From assembly GCA_004556925.1 (NCBI GenBank), contig SFFI01000001.1, positions 62,001 to 126,000 of the forward strand: a DNA stretch of 64,000 nt, in the 5' to 3' direction. The number at the start of each line of letters is the position of its first letter. Within the stretch, counting starts at the first letter, position 1. This document shows positions 38,934-48,892 of the stretch, one piece after another. Below the pieces are notes generated by a model, which saw only the letters and a list, made by a program, of their open reading frames with translations, searched no databases and was not told where the DNA came from. This DNA comes from Clostridiales bacterium. GTDB taxonomy: Bacteria; Bacillota; Clostridia; Saccharofermentanales; DTU023. The translations under genes and the position numbers were made by a program.

Positions 38934-40475
38934 ATGAGCACACATATTGTTGATAAGTTGTTTCAAGATTTTCCTATCAACCCCCAGATTATTGCAGCAT
39001 TAGCTGAGGAGGGGATCAGTCAGTGCACTACGGTGCAGGCTTTGGCGATCGGACCTATGTTGGAGGGCCGAGATGTCATTGCCGAAGCGCCTACGGGTAC
39101 GGGCAAGACCTATGCTTTTGGTATTCCGATTATTGAGCATATCAATCCTCAGGAAGACTTTATCCAGGCCTTGGTTCTAGCCCCTACACGTGAGCTGGCC
39201 CAGCAAATCAAAGTAGAGTTTGACCTTTTAGCCAGCTATCTGCCACAAATTCAAAGCCTAGCCGTGTATGGCGGCGAGGATATGCGGAAGCAAATTAGGC
39301 GGCTAAAAAACCATGAGGTTAATATTATTATTGCCACTCCGGGTCGGCTCATCGACCATATAAAGCGGGGCAATGTAGACCTGTCTCAGTTGAAGTACCT
39401 GGTTCTGGATGAGGCAGACCGTATGCTGGACATGGGTTTTGTGGACGATGTGCGCTACATCATGGGGCGTTGCAATGAATCTGCCGTCAAAGGGCTCTTT
39501 ACGGCTACCCTTTCGCGTGAAGTTTTGGACATCTCCTGGCTGTATCAAAAACGGCCCTTGGAAGTCAAGGTTGAAGCCCAGGCAGAGGACAAGCCAGATA
39601 TCCGGGAATTTTATACGGTGGCCAACGGATCAGAACGCATAGAAGCCATTGAGGATATTATGCGGGACTTTCAAGTAGATAAGGCCTTGGTCTTTGTTAA
39701 TATGAAGCAATCAGCAGAAATTGCCGCCCGCAAGCTGGCTCAGGAAGGCTTTGCCGCTGCGGCTCTGCAAGGCGACATGCCTCAATCCAGCCGGAACCGG
39801 GTCATGCGGGATTTTAGGGAGGGCAAAACAGCCATCTTAGTGGGTACAGACGTAGCGGCCCGCGGTTTGGATGTAGATGACGTGGATATTGTCTTTAACT
39901 ATGATTTACCGCTAGAGTTGGAAAACTATACCCACCGTATCGGACGGACAGGCCGGGCAGGCAAAACGGGGCTGGCTTTCTCCTTTGTGGCCCCTGGAGA
40001 GATGGAAGCCTTTGATAAGTTCTGTCGTCAACTGCGGATTTTTCCTGAGCCCTACGCCTGGGAACGCCCAGGAGAACAGGAGACGCTTTTTATCTCCGAA
40101 GACAAGGAAGCTGAGGTGATTGCCCGTATCCGGTCCCAGTCACGCTACCTGCAAAATGCTAATCTCGAAGATCGTTACGACCCCTTGCAGACCCGGGAAA
40201 GAAAGCGTTATGCCGGTTCCGCAGGCCGGCCAAAGTCAGCTAGAAAATCGCCAGCTAGGTCCAAATCTCGAGAACAGAGTAGGCGGAGATCAGGCCGGGG
40301 CAAGCCGGGAAAGAGCCAGGGGCCTGGCAAGTCCGCCCCCATTCAGCCTAAGTCGGAGTCCAAGTCAGGGCAGAAGGATAAGAGGACTTTGCCATCTAAG
40401 GGCAAGGCGCAAGGCCAGGCACGACATGGGCAAGCCCGTAGGTCAGGCGGACCGGTCAAGCACAGAGATTTTTAG
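38934..40475 (+). CDS. DEAD-box RNA helicase with basic tail
   Basis: 513 residues. Q-motif FPINPQIIAAL ... CTTVQALA, motif I APTGTGKT, Ia PTRELA, Ib TPGRL, II DEAD, III TAT in place of SAT, V and VI DVAARGLDV and HRIGRTGRAG. After about 400 comes an Arg/Lys/Ser/Gly-rich tail for RNA binding. ATP-dependent RNA remodelling, probably ribosome assembly or mRNA decay (CshA-like by length). ATG 38934 has GGAGCGAGC upstream; an in-frame TTG at 38913 is less likely. Its 3' end faces murJ with only 5 bases between the stops. Confidence 0.95.
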   Translation: MSTHIVDKLFQDFPINPQIIAALAEEGISQCTTVQALAIGPMLEGRDVIAEAPTGTGKTYAFGIPIIEHINPQEDFIQALVLAPTRELAQQIKVEFDLLASYLPQIQSLAVYGGEDMRKQIRRLKNHEVNIIIATPGRLIDHIKRGNVDLSQLKYLVLDEADRMLDMGFVDDVRYIMGRCNESAVKGLFTATLSREVLDISWLYQKRPLEVKVEAQAEDKPDIREFYTVANGSERIEAIEDIMRDFQVDKALVFVNMKQSAEIAARKLAQEGFAAAALQGDMPQSSRNRVMRDFREGKTAILVGTDVAARGLDVDDVDIVFNYDLPLELENYTHRIGRTGRAGKTGLAFSFVAPGEMEAFDKFCRQLRIFPEPYAWERPGEQETLFISEDKEAEVIARIRSQSRYLQNANLEDRYDPLQTRERKRYAGSAGRPKSARKSPARSKSREQSRRRSGRGKPGKSQGPGKSAPIQPKSESKSGQKDKRTLPSKGKAQGQARHGQARRSGGPVKHRDF

Positions 40476-40480
40476 TCCTG

Positions 40481-42148
40481 CTAGACTTTGCCGAGGCCAA
40501 AAGCGCGACGCAGAGTGTCTTGCAAGTCCAAGGCCTCGCGGAATTTGAGTGCAAGGCCTGTCAAGTAGTAGGTAAAGAGACTCAAGAACATTTTTAAGGC
40601 GTAAAGCAGGAGCTGCAGGATCTTATGGTCGGGAAAGAGGGGCAGGCTGTTAAAGCTATGCAAGACTAGCCAAGTTACGCCTAGGCACAGAAGCAGGCGG
40701 ATAAAAAAGGCAGTCAAGCGATAGGGCCGCATATCCTGACGATGCCGCTTGTAGAGGGCAAAGACCACCAAAGCAGCTACACAGCTGTAAGCAGCATGGG
40801 CCATACCAATTCCGGCCAAGCCCCTATCCCCTACCACAACGAAAAGATAGAGGAAGAGTGGATTTAGGGCCAGGGACAGAATACCCACAAAGAGGGCTAT
40901 CCCTGTCACTTTGCGGGCATAGAAGGCCTGGTTGGTGATAAAAACAACCGTCTGAGCCAGCATACTCAGGCAGAACCAGGACAGGGCTGAGGCTGTCTGA
41001 CTGACTTCCAAGTTGGAGTAGGAAGCAGGATTCCATTGGAAAATAGCCTGGATCGTTTCAAAGTTCATCACGGCAAAACTTAACGCAAAGGGCGCAACAA
41101 AGTAAATAGCCCGACGCAGGCTGGACGTGTATAAAGCCCGGACTTTTTTACTGTTACCCAATTCATAAAAGCCCGAGATATTAGGTAGCATGACGTTGCC
41201 GATCGCTACGGCAAAAATCGCATAGGGCAGACCCCAGGTGGTCGTACACTGCCGGATGGCAGTCACAGCGCCTGGCAGGTTTAAGCCATTAGCATAGCGG
41301 TTCATAATGACACTTGAAAGCTGTAGGACCGAGCCAGAGAGGATGGTCGGAATGGCTAAACGGACCAGCCGCCTAAAGCCGGAGTCTTGCAGGTCCAAAT
41401 GGAAGCGATAGTAGCGCAATTCTCTGCGAGCACAGAAGGCTTGGTAGAGGAAGTAAAAAAAGGCTGCTAGCACGACACCCCTGGCTACGCGTCTCAGGCC
41501 TTGCTCATCCGGTGCCCCCCAGAAAACTAAGGCTAAAATATAAAAGACATTATAGAGCACAGGGCCTAGGGCCAGGGCATTAAAGCGTTTATAGGCGGAA
41601 AGCGAACTGTGCAGGAGGGATACCAGAATTAGGAGGAAAGATTGGATGAGCAGAATCCGGGTTAAAGGAGCTGCCATCTCGGCCATCTGCCGGAGTTCTG
41701 CAGATGCATCTGCGGCATAGGCTCCCGTGATCAAGTGGATCAGAGGATAAGCCAAGAGCTCCGCTAGGAGGAGGACCACCCCAGTCAGCACCATACAAAG
41801 ACTTGCAAAGACCGAGACGGAATACCAAGTCTCACGTTCTCGGCGCTTTTCGATACCGGCAGACAGGGTAGGCGTCAGGACAGCTGCCACTACCCCACCT
41901 ACCAAAAGCTCGTAAACCAGGTCAGGAATTTGAAAAGCATTGACGTAGGTGTCAGATAATAGGCCATAGCCAAATTTAGGGACAATCAGCATTTCCCTTA
42001 GGAAGCCGGTAAGCTTGGCCAGGAACATGCCTACCATCGTGATAAAGGTGGCCTGGCGGATACTAGACCCGGAGCCTGCGCGAATATTGTGGTTGCGGCG
42101 TTTGGTCTGTTCCCAGTTTTCTTGGTGATTATCTAAAGGAAATTGCAA
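40481..42148 (-). CDS. murJ: MurJ-type lipid II flippase (MviN family)
   Basis: 555 residues with about 14 membrane helices; the MATE-like MurJ signature is visible near the N-terminus: GMFLAKLTGFLREMLIVPKF, AFQIPDLVYELLVGG and LTPTLS. It moves lipid II across the membrane for peptidoglycan synthesis. The N-terminal about 30 residues are hydrophilic. Monocistronic, convergent with the helicase gene. Confidence 0.93.
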   Translation of the reverse strand: MQFPLDNHQENWEQTKRRNHNIRAGSGSSIRQATFITMVGMFLAKLTGFLREMLIVPKFGYGLLSDTYVNAFQIPDLVYELLVGGVVAAVLTPTLSAGIEKRRERETWYSVSVFASLCMVLTGVVLLLAELLAYPLIHLITGAYAADASAELRQMAEMAAPLTRILLIQSFLLILVSLLHSSLSAYKRFNALALGPVLYNVFYILALVFWGAPDEQGLRRVARGVVLAAFFYFLYQAFCARRELRYYRFHLDLQDSGFRRLVRLAIPTILSGSVLQLSSVIMNRYANGLNLPGAVTAIRQCTTTWGLPYAIFAVAIGNVMLPNISGFYELGNSKKVRALYTSSLRRAIYFVAPFALSFAVMNFETIQAIFQWNPASYSNLEVSQTASALSWFCLSMLAQTVVFITNQAFYARKVTGIALFVGILSLALNPLFLYLFVVVGDRGLAGIGMAHAAYSCVAALVVFALYKRHRQDMRPYRLTAFFIRLLLCLGVTWLVLHSFNSLPLFPDHKILQLLLYALKMFLSLFTYYLTGLALKFREALDLQDTLRRAFGLGKV

Positions 42149-42204
42149 GGCAATCTCTCCTCACTCATTTAACATAGGGCTTCACTAGCCCATTGCTAGT
42201 CATT

Positions 42205-43116
42205 TTAGCATAGGAAGTCAAACTCTAAGAGACGAAAAAAAATAGCCAGGGCCAGAAGGTCAGCAGAACCTCCGGGGGAAAGATTTTGTGCGATCATTTC
42301 ACAGTCAAAATCCTTAAGGGCGCTAAGGAAGTCAAGGTGATCCAGCTGCTGTGTGTCTGGGTCGTCCCCCTCACAGATCTGGAAGTCACGCAGAATATTC
42401 TGAGCCCTTGTCTGAACCCAGGACAGGCCCGCCTCCCCTCCCCGGCGCAGGATATTACTATCGGGATTAACTGCCATGAGGCGGACCAGGCTTACGAGAA
42501 AAAGGAAGTTACGATCTGGCACCTGGTCCTCCTTAGTCCAGGCACGTAAGGTCACTAGGCCGGGATTCAGAACCAAAGGATAGCCTTGAGCTGCGGCCAG
42601 TCTAGCGCCTCCTGGCCGGCCCCAGCCCTCCTCCTGCCGCCAGGCAAGATAGGCTGGGCTAGCCAAGGCCCCAACCAGGCGGCAGATGTCCTCCGGAAAA
42701 GATTTCTTAATCCCCCACTGCATGAGAATTTGGGCAGCAGGCAAAATCAAGGCCCAGGCAAAATTGAGGCCAGCATGGCAATTTACCCCCTGGTTAGCGG
42801 CTAGGGAGGCCTCCTCCCCTGCTAGGCCCAAACTTTGCAGCTGGGTAAAGGCGCCTAGGGCCTGGTCAGCCCCTAGCCCTACCTTCTGGTAGGAGCCCTC
42901 ACGGATGCCCAGCTTCCTCCCCGCTTGCGCATATGCCCCAAGGTGGGGCTCCAAGGCCTGGATGGACCGGCCAAAAGCAGCCTGGTCCATATCTTGGTGG
43001 GCACCCGTGTTAAAGGGATCCACCAGGCCAGGTTTAGGCCCACAGGCGACCTCCAGCTGCATCGCTTGGACAGCCGCCTGGACCAGATGTTGCGAATAGG
43101 CATCTGCGGTAGGCAC
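42205..43116 (-). CDS. citG: Triphosphoribosyl-dephospho-CoA synthase (CitG family)
   Basis: 303 residues. The family signature GPKPGLVDPFNTGAHQDMD is near the N-terminus, with GVNCHAGLNFAWAL in the middle. CitG makes the prosthetic-group precursor of citrate lyase. Citramalate lyase, the last enzyme of the methylaspartate route, uses the same group, so the position beside glmS/glmE/mal makes a role in glutamate fermentation likely (inference). It follows the P-loop gene by 13 bases. No lyase genes or holo-ACP transferase are nearby. Confidence 0.9.
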   Translation of the reverse strand: MPTADAYSQHLVQAAVQAMQLEVACGPKPGLVDPFNTGAHQDMDQAAFGRSIQALEPHLGAYAQAGRKLGIREGSYQKVGLGADQALGAFTQLQSLGLAGEEASLAANQGVNCHAGLNFAWALILPAAQILMQWGIKKSFPEDICRLVGALASPAYLAWRQEEGWGRPGGARLAAAQGYPLVLNPGLVTLRAWTKEDQVPDRNFLFLVSLVRLMAVNPDSNILRRGGEAGLSWVQTRAQNILRDFQICEGDDPDTQQLDHLDFLSALKDFDCEMIAQNLSPGGSADLLALAIFFRLLEFDFLC

Positions 43117-43129
43117 GGAGGGATAGGCG

Positions 43130-44047
43130 CTAGATGCTGTTCAGGTCTACCAGCTTCATGTTGAGGTCAAAGCCTACAATACCAACCAACATGTATTCGC
43201 CCGTAATAGAATCGCGCAGTAGCTTGGGGTAGAGCCTGAACTTGGTAATTTTGGAGGTATTGTCCACATGCACACGGGGTGAGGTACAGTAATGGGTAAC
43301 ATCGCCGATTTTGATATGGTTGTCATCCAGAAAAGAGACATCCAACTTAGCCTCAATCATGGCCCTAATATCCTTCTCCAGCATCTGGATATCCAGGTCT
43401 GGCTTTTCGCGGAAAGACAGGATAAAGCCATGACGTACATCGCCATGGGTATAGCGGAAAGCTCCCTGCTTAGTCAGGCAGTACTCACATAAATCTTCTG
43501 TGGTATGGGCCATCTTGCGGTAAACAATGGATTCATAGACAATATGGGCAATCTGTTCAGGCTCTGGACCGAAATAGGAGGGCCGGGTGACAATAATCTC
43601 TTCCCCTACCCCAATCAGCAGATGGGCATTGCGGCCCAAGGCATCGTAGATCAGGTCAAAGTGTTCTACAATCACTCGTTTGCCATTATTCATGGCATTG
43701 AGGATGGCATCGGCCAGTTCATGCAACTGGTAGAAACCCATCTCAAAACGCACATCCAAGTGATAGGTGTGGGGCTTGAAAAAGCCTTCATCCTCCAAAT
43801 CCATAATGGGCAGGGGGCGGACATTAACCCCTTCATCATCATTAGTCAGTTCCAAACCGGGAAACATCCCCTTGATTAAAGCAGACTTCCCCGAACCCGC
43901 TTCGCCGATAATCCCAATCAGCTGGTCAAAGGGCGACAGATATAATTGGGCAATTTGAGCGCCCGTGTCAGCCATCCGAATACGTCCGCGTGGGGCTAAT
44001 AGGACACTGTAAAGTTGGTTCTTTTGCATACGAGCAGAGTAGGACAT
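43130..44047 (-). CDS. P-loop protein associated with the methylaspartate pathway
   Basis: 305 residues. A Walker A motif GEAGSGKSALIKGMF lies at about 46-60. A later segment with HTTEDLCEYC and YTHGDVRHGF could bind a metal. I recall similar proteins in glutamate-mutase clusters, annotated as alanyl-tRNA synthetase additional-domain proteins, but the role is not established. It has its own promoter region (44060-44130), since the mal operon ends at a terminator upstream, and it precedes citG. A chaperone or cofactor-loading job is conceivable. Confidence 0.75.
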   Translation of the reverse strand: MSYSARMQKNQLYSVLLAPRGRIRMADTGAQIAQLYLSPFDQLIGIIGEAGSGKSALIKGMFPGLELTNDDEGVNVRPLPIMDLEDEGFFKPHTYHLDVRFEMGFYQLHELADAILNAMNNGKRVIVEHFDLIYDALGRNAHLLIGVGEEIIVTRPSYFGPEPEQIAHIVYESIVYRKMAHTTEDLCEYCLTKQGAFRYTHGDVRHGFILSFREKPDLDIQMLEKDIRAMIEAKLDVSFLDDNHIKIGDVTHYCTSPRVHVDNTSKITKFRLYPKLLRDSITGEYMLVGIVGFDLNMKLVDLNSI

Positions 44048-44145
44048 AGTTTTTTCCTTTCAGATGGAGCCGTCAAGCACCCTAAACCTTAATTATTAGA
44101 CTAATTATAGCGTTATAGCGGGACTTTAGCTTGACACCAAACACA

Positions 44146-44179
44146 AAGAACCGGTGACGCCTCCGCGCCGCCGGTTCTT
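44146..44179 (-). terminator. Terminator of the glutamate-fermentation operon
   Basis: AAGAACCGG pairs with CCGGTTCTT around a GC-rich inner part; it lies 49 bases past the mal stop codon. On the minus strand TGTGTTTGG follows. Confidence 0.75.
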
Positions 44180-44227
44180 AATCCAAATAAAAGTTAAGAT
44201 CTTATGGGGGCTTTTGTGAGCGAGCGC

Positions 44228-45472
44228 CTATTGCTGGGCCTTTTCGTAAGCCAGGATACGGGCCATCTCGTTGTAGACAATCATGTAGCCCTCATCTACA
44301 CCCATACCAGGTTTTGCCAGTACTTGTTCGGGCTGGGTCGCCATGGCAGCTTGGACACACACCTGGGCAGACCGGTCCGTCTCGTTGCAGGTACCACCCT
44401 GGTAGGCATGCATGTCATGGGCCTTACAGTAAAGAACGGCTTCAATGGTGTTGTTAATTCCACCCAAGTCTGGAGTCTTAATCTGCACCATATGGCCAGC
44501 CTTAGCGTCGGTGAATTCCTTGATATCTTCGAAGGTGTTACACCATTCATCCGCGACCAATTGTACCTTGCAGCCTTCTTTTTCTAATTCTTGGCGCAGG
44601 CCGGCCAGGCAGCGGATCTGCTCAGGCTTGGATCCCGCATCCATGGGACCTTCGATGCGCAGTTGGAAGGGAGCAGCTGCCTCTTCCAGAGTTTTGAGGT
44701 AGGCGGCCATTTCCTTAAAGTTGTCGTTGCCAAAAGCTTCACCGATAGTGCCATAGACATCAATATGGAAGATGGGACTATAGGTCGGATCTTGGCGCAT
44801 CTCTATGATCCGGTCATGTAGCCAGGTAACATATTCCAGTAATTTTTCGCCCTTGCGTCCGAGTTTTTCTTCGACGTTGTTGATCAGGGCATGCGGCAGG
44901 ACCTGGGCCTGTTTGATGATCATCTTTTCTGCGTTTTCATAGCGGTTGTCGCCAGACTGGGTAAAGATGGGCAGCATCTCTTGGGCAGGCTGGCAATGAT
45001 ATTCCTGGGCCACGATTTGATACATCATCTTCTTTTGGGCCTTGGCCACTGCGTCTAAGAGGGCCTGGGTTAAGCCATAGCGCAGAGCAGTATGGAGGCG
45101 TTTGCCCTCAATTTCCATATGGTCAAATTCATCAGCCAGAGCCTTGAAGGAATCTAGTTCACGGCCCACAAGTTTAGGGGCAATATGCTTTTCGACGAGT
45201 GGGATGTATTCCTCTGCCAGAAACAGCGGATCACGTCCACCGGCACCAGAATATTGGACAGCGGCACAGTCTCCGAAAGCAATTTGACCATCTTCCAGGA
45301 CCAGCATAATGGACAGGGATTCACCCGGTTGGCGAATGCTGGTGAAACCAGGGGTCACCGCTTCACCCACGTAGTTGAAACCATCGTGGCCAGCACCTGC
45401 TTTGATGGCCTTTTGGTCATCAAAGTAGAAGCCAGTTTTGCCTGCAGAACAGATAACTTTTTGGATTTTCAT
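44228..45472 (-). CDS. mal: Methylaspartate ammonia-lyase
   Basis: Removes ammonia from (2S,3S)-3-methylaspartate to give mesaconate. 414 residues, enolase fold, matching the family length of 413. Recognisable segments are AFGDCAAVQYSGAGGRDPLF, FHIDVYGTIGEAF with metal ligand Asp, RIEGPMD, LVADEWCNT and the catalytic-lysine region MVQIKTPDLGG. Last gene of the fum-glm operon, 39 bases after glmE. Confidence 0.97.
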   Translation of the reverse strand: MKIQKVICSAGKTGFYFDDQKAIKAGAGHDGFNYVGEAVTPGFTSIRQPGESLSIMLVLEDGQIAFGDCAAVQYSGAGGRDPLFLAEEYIPLVEKHIAPKLVGRELDSFKALADEFDHMEIEGKRLHTALRYGLTQALLDAVAKAQKKMMYQIVAQEYHCQPAQEMLPIFTQSGDNRYENAEKMIIKQAQVLPHALINNVEEKLGRKGEKLLEYVTWLHDRIIEMRQDPTYSPIFHIDVYGTIGEAFGNDNFKEMAAYLKTLEEAAAPFQLRIEGPMDAGSKPEQIRCLAGLRQELEKEGCKVQLVADEWCNTFEDIKEFTDAKAGHMVQIKTPDLGGINNTIEAVLYCKAHDMHAYQGGTCNETDRSAQVCVQAAMATQPEQVLAKPGMGVDEGYMIVYNEMARILAYEKAQQ

Positions 45473-45511
45473 GTATTTCCTCCGAGATTTTCTCTCAATA
45501 AATTAGCAAAC

Positions 45512-46963
45512 TTAACGGGGACGGCCCACCAGACGGCCCTTGGAAATGGCGTAAACGTCGTCAATAACCATTTGGAAGGATGCTTCGCGGCCTTCAGCCT
45601 TGGCTCGTTCTTCCATCTTGGCCTTGTGGAAGTCCTTGAGGTCCTGCGGGAAGGGCAGGTTACCCATCGCAAAGACACGAACGGCGCCGACGTTATCTCT
45701 GGCTGGCAGCATTTTACCGGCATTGTAGCGGCAAGGGGCAAAGGGAATATCAATTACTCCGGCTTCTACCCCGCGGATAGCGCCTTGGGCAATATCGCCA
45801 TCGCCTAATTCAATGCATTTATCTAAAATGCAGCGGGTCTCCCGCATGATGATTTCCTTCTCCTCGGCTAGGGCATGCTCTTCCAGAGATTGGTCGTTGA
45901 GCATGGAGATAACCTGCTTGGTGCAGCGGAGACCAGCGGCATTGGCTTCTTTGGTGGGAACGCCAATGGCCTCGTGAGGCGTTTTAACGATAACCTTGGT
46001 AGCGCCAGACAGGCCAGCAACCACAGAACCCCAGGAAATAACAGCAAAGGCCTTGGCCTCGTCTTGGGGGAAGCCACCCATCCATTGGTGGAGAACAGTG
46101 GTTACTTTGACCTCATCATGGCCAAAGCGGTGCAGGTATTCATCGGTCAAGGTTTCCAGGGTCTGCAGGGCAGCAACGTCTTGAATGAGGTTGCCGCACT
46201 GGCCATAGCCCACCGTAACGTCCCGGACGCCTTGTTCTGCGGCTAGTAAGGCTTCAATCACGGCAACAGAGTGGGAGACGAAGGGGGGGACCAGGGTTCC
46301 GGTCAGGGGGCCATAGGGTTCACGGTTAATAGAAATTCCATTTTCTTCGTAAAGACCCGTAAGCCGGTCTACGTATTGCCAGTCGCGGATTGTCCGCTCC
46401 ATGGGGACGTTTTTAGCATAGGGGAGGTTGTAAGAAATGCCGCCCCCCTCATAAGAGGTAAAACCACCCGCATAAGCAACTTCGGTTAAGAGTCTGGCAT
46501 CTGGGGTCCCATGGCGGACCTGGAGGGGAACCCCTACGGATTCGCAAACCTGGCGGCAACCAGTGACCCCATGGTTGACTGCGGGGAAGCCGTTGAGCAT
46601 AGATTTGCCGGTTTTAATAGATTCTTCAATGCCTACCTCGGCCTCTTTATAGCGGTTTTGCCTAGTATAGGAATCAATAGTGGTGGGCAGGAGGTCTGCC
46701 TCACCTTCCTTTTCTAGGTATTGCAAAAGTTCAATATGCTTATCGATCAAGGCGACACCGGCCCGGGGCTGGATCAAGGTCCGACCTTCGGCCTTGGCCT
46801 TAGCCAGTTTTTTAGAAAAAACCTTTTCCTCGGGGATGGCCTCGTGGTACTTGAAAGATTCTTCTAGGTCGACGTCTTTACCCGTGGGCCATTGGGCAAG
46901 GACCTCCTCTCGGAGGGCTTTGAATTCCTTATCAGGTATTTTAACATTACGGATTTCGCTCAT
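45512..46963 (-). CDS. glmE: Glutamate mutase epsilon subunit
   Basis: Large catalytic subunit of the adenosylcobalamin enzyme converting glutamate to 3-methylaspartate. 483 residues, the family length. TIM-barrel segments include NGFPAVNHGVTGCRQVCESV and VRHGTPDARLLTEVAYAGG with the substrate-binding Arg, and FTSYEGGGISYNLPYAK. The ATG overlaps the glmL stop (ATGA). Works with GlmS, encoded two genes upstream. Confidence 0.97.
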   Translation of the reverse strand: MSEIRNVKIPDKEFKALREEVLAQWPTGKDVDLEESFKYHEAIPEEKVFSKKLAKAKAEGRTLIQPRAGVALIDKHIELLQYLEKEGEADLLPTTIDSYTRQNRYKEAEVGIEESIKTGKSMLNGFPAVNHGVTGCRQVCESVGVPLQVRHGTPDARLLTEVAYAGGFTSYEGGGISYNLPYAKNVPMERTIRDWQYVDRLTGLYEENGISINREPYGPLTGTLVPPFVSHSVAVIEALLAAEQGVRDVTVGYGQCGNLIQDVAALQTLETLTDEYLHRFGHDEVKVTTVLHQWMGGFPQDEAKAFAVISWGSVVAGLSGATKVIVKTPHEAIGVPTKEANAAGLRCTKQVISMLNDQSLEEHALAEEKEIIMRETRCILDKCIELGDGDIAQGAIRGVEAGVIDIPFAPCRYNAGKMLPARDNVGAVRVFAMGNLPFPQDLKDFHKAKMEERAKAEGREASFQMVIDDVYAISKGRLVGRPR

Positions 46964-48342
46964 TGCTCAACTAACTCCTTTTTCATGATTTTGAGGGCCA
47001 GGGTCGGCTCGTCTTGGCAAAGCACGCCCATAGCAGAGAGGATATATTTTTGATCTAAAAGGACCTTAAAGTCCTTTGGACGCAGAGAGGCAGGGTTTGC
47101 AGGGTCCCAGGCAGCATAGGAGGCAAGTTTTTTCAGGTTTCGGCTGTGAATCACCGCTCCTCCTGTTAAGACCAGGGTATCCACAGACCTTAAGTCTTTG
47201 CCCGTTTGGGCAAAAGCTCGTCCCATGGGGGTATAGACTTCTTCAATGGAACCACAGTGCCGGCCAACCGCGACATCAATAGCCGTGCCCACCAGGGCAT
47301 CGTCCAATTGGCGCAGTTCCTCTGTCGCCGGTACGCGGTCCGTATGCTGAGCCAGGTCATCACAGAGTGCTTGAACGGTGTCCGGATCCAGATGGGCTCT
47401 TTGTGCCACCAGGTCCAGACCTTTGGCCTCCAGGATACCATGCAGGCTATACCGCATGCCGATATCCCCTTCAACCGTCCGTTTGGCATAGGGCTCAGGT
47501 AGGCCCTTCATGACCGTAGTCATATCTTGAGGCAGGCCTTCAGCCATGGAATAAACGTCGGTCGTCGCTCCGCCGGGGTCAACAGCAATAAGGTCACCAA
47601 TGCCCGCTTCCTCCTCTGTACCCTGGGCCAGAACTTTCATGGCCGCTAGCATAGCCGCTGGCGTAGGCAGGAGGATATTGTGGATCATCCCTTCAATACG
47701 GGATAAGCCCTTCGCTTCGACAATCTTAGACAGGAAGACTTGTCGGATAGCCTCTTGTGCCTCGCCAATGTTCAGCTCTCCCAGGCGGGGCATAACATTT
47801 GCTACAATGCGGAAATCCAAACACGCTTGGGTAAAGCATTCACGAATCTTGCGGTTGGCTGACCGGTTGCCCGCCACAATAATGGGCTGATTAAAATGGA
47901 TCTCAGCCAGGGCATGGGCATTTTCTAAAATACAGGATTTATTGCCACCATCCGTTCCCCCAGTCAGGAGGAAAATATCTGGCTTCAGTTCAGAAATGAG
48001 GTCAAGGTCTTCATCGGTTAGTTCGTGGTCAAAAACCTTAATCACCTTGGCGCCGGCACCCAGGGCAGCCATTTTTGCCGCTTCTGCGGTGAGCTCAGGC
48101 ATCAGGCCAGAAACCAGCATGCGTAAACCCCCTGCGGCAGAAGAACAGGCCTTATGGGTTTGAATATCCAGAGGGCCTATCTGGCTTTCCAGCTTGTCCA
48201 GGGCTTGCTGGAAGCCCTCAAAAATATCCGTTTCAATAGTCGTATAGGCTGCAGCTGTACCGAGTATTTCTGCATGCTCGGGATCGACAGCGCATACTTT
48301 AGTAAAGGTTGAGCCAAAGTCACTCAGGAGCAGGGCCTGCAT
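46960..48342 (-). CDS. glmL: Glutamate mutase reactivating protein GlmL (MutL)
   Basis: 460 residues, actin-like ATPase that reactivates the cobalamin enzyme. Phosphate-binding motif LLSDFGSTFTKVCAVD at the N-terminus, LTGGTDGGN, IAVDPGGATTDVYS and LVLTGGAVIH are visible. It is encoded between the small (glmS) and large (glmE) mutase subunits, the usual order in clostridia. Confidence 0.95.
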   Translation of the reverse strand: MQALLLSDFGSTFTKVCAVDPEHAEILGTAAAYTTIETDIFEGFQQALDKLESQIGPLDIQTHKACSSAAGGLRMLVSGLMPELTAEAAKMAALGAGAKVIKVFDHELTDEDLDLISELKPDIFLLTGGTDGGNKSCILENAHALAEIHFNQPIIVAGNRSANRKIRECFTQACLDFRIVANVMPRLGELNIGEAQEAIRQVFLSKIVEAKGLSRIEGMIHNILLPTPAAMLAAMKVLAQGTEEEAGIGDLIAVDPGGATTDVYSMAEGLPQDMTTVMKGLPEPYAKRTVEGDIGMRYSLHGILEAKGLDLVAQRAHLDPDTVQALCDDLAQHTDRVPATEELRQLDDALVGTAIDVAVGRHCGSIEEVYTPMGRAFAQTGKDLRSVDTLVLTGGAVIHSRNLKKLASYAAWDPANPASLRPKDFKVLLDQKYILSAMGVLCQDEPTLALKIMKKELVEQ

Positions 48343-48417
48343 GACAAACTACCTCCCCTCGCTTAGTTGGACTAGGTTTAGCCTAGCCACCATTGTGAAC
48401 AAGTGCATCTTGAGCCC

Positions 48418-48864
48418 CTAGGCTTGAGCCCCGTTATCTGCGGGCTCATCTTGGACGCCCAAGTCATGCTTTAGCCACTTAATCGTTTCTTCAGGCGCTG
48501 TTCCGGGAGGGAAAACCCGGTTGAAGCCCATGGCGTGGAAACGTTTTTCGACATCTTCAAAGTTTTGCTTACCCACAACAATATTGCCGCCCACGAAGAG
48601 CAAAATATTGTCTAGGCCCGCCTCATCGCATTTGGCCCGCATGCCGCGGCAGTCCAATTCGCCGTGGCCATAAAGGGAGGAAATAACAATTGCATCGGCA
48701 TCCGTCTCAACAGCTGCTGCAATAAATTCTTCCTGGGATACCATAACCCCCAAATTGGTTACCTCAAAACCCGCCTCATTAAAGGCAAAGTCTAGAATGC
48801 GGATGCCCACGGCGTGCACGTCCGCACCGATAACCCCAATCACTAATTTTTTACCGTTCTTCAT
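48418..48864 (-). CDS. glmS: Glutamate mutase sigma subunit (cobalamin-binding)
   Basis: 148 residues. Carries the cobalamin-binding motif DVHAVG (DxHxxG) at residues about 15-20, with the downstream SSLYGHGE and GGNIVVG segments of the B12 Rossmann-like fold. Partner of GlmE; needs adenosylcobalamin. No cobalamin riboswitch is visible in this operon. Note that glmS here means mutase S, not glucosamine synthase. Confidence 0.97.
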   Translation of the reverse strand: MKNGKKLVIGVIGADVHAVGIRILDFAFNEAGFEVTNLGVMVSQEEFIAAAVETDADAIVISSLYGHGELDCRGMRAKCDEAGLDNILLFVGGNIVVGKQNFEDVEKRFHAMGFNRVFPPGTAPEETIKWLKHDLGVQDEPADNGAQA

Positions 48865-48892
48865 ATCGATTTCCTTTCAAGCCTGTAATCGC

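Noticed and set aside
48343..48417. Cobalamin riboswitch near glmS
   Set aside because: No B12-box or typical length of structured leader is present in the gaps of the operon.
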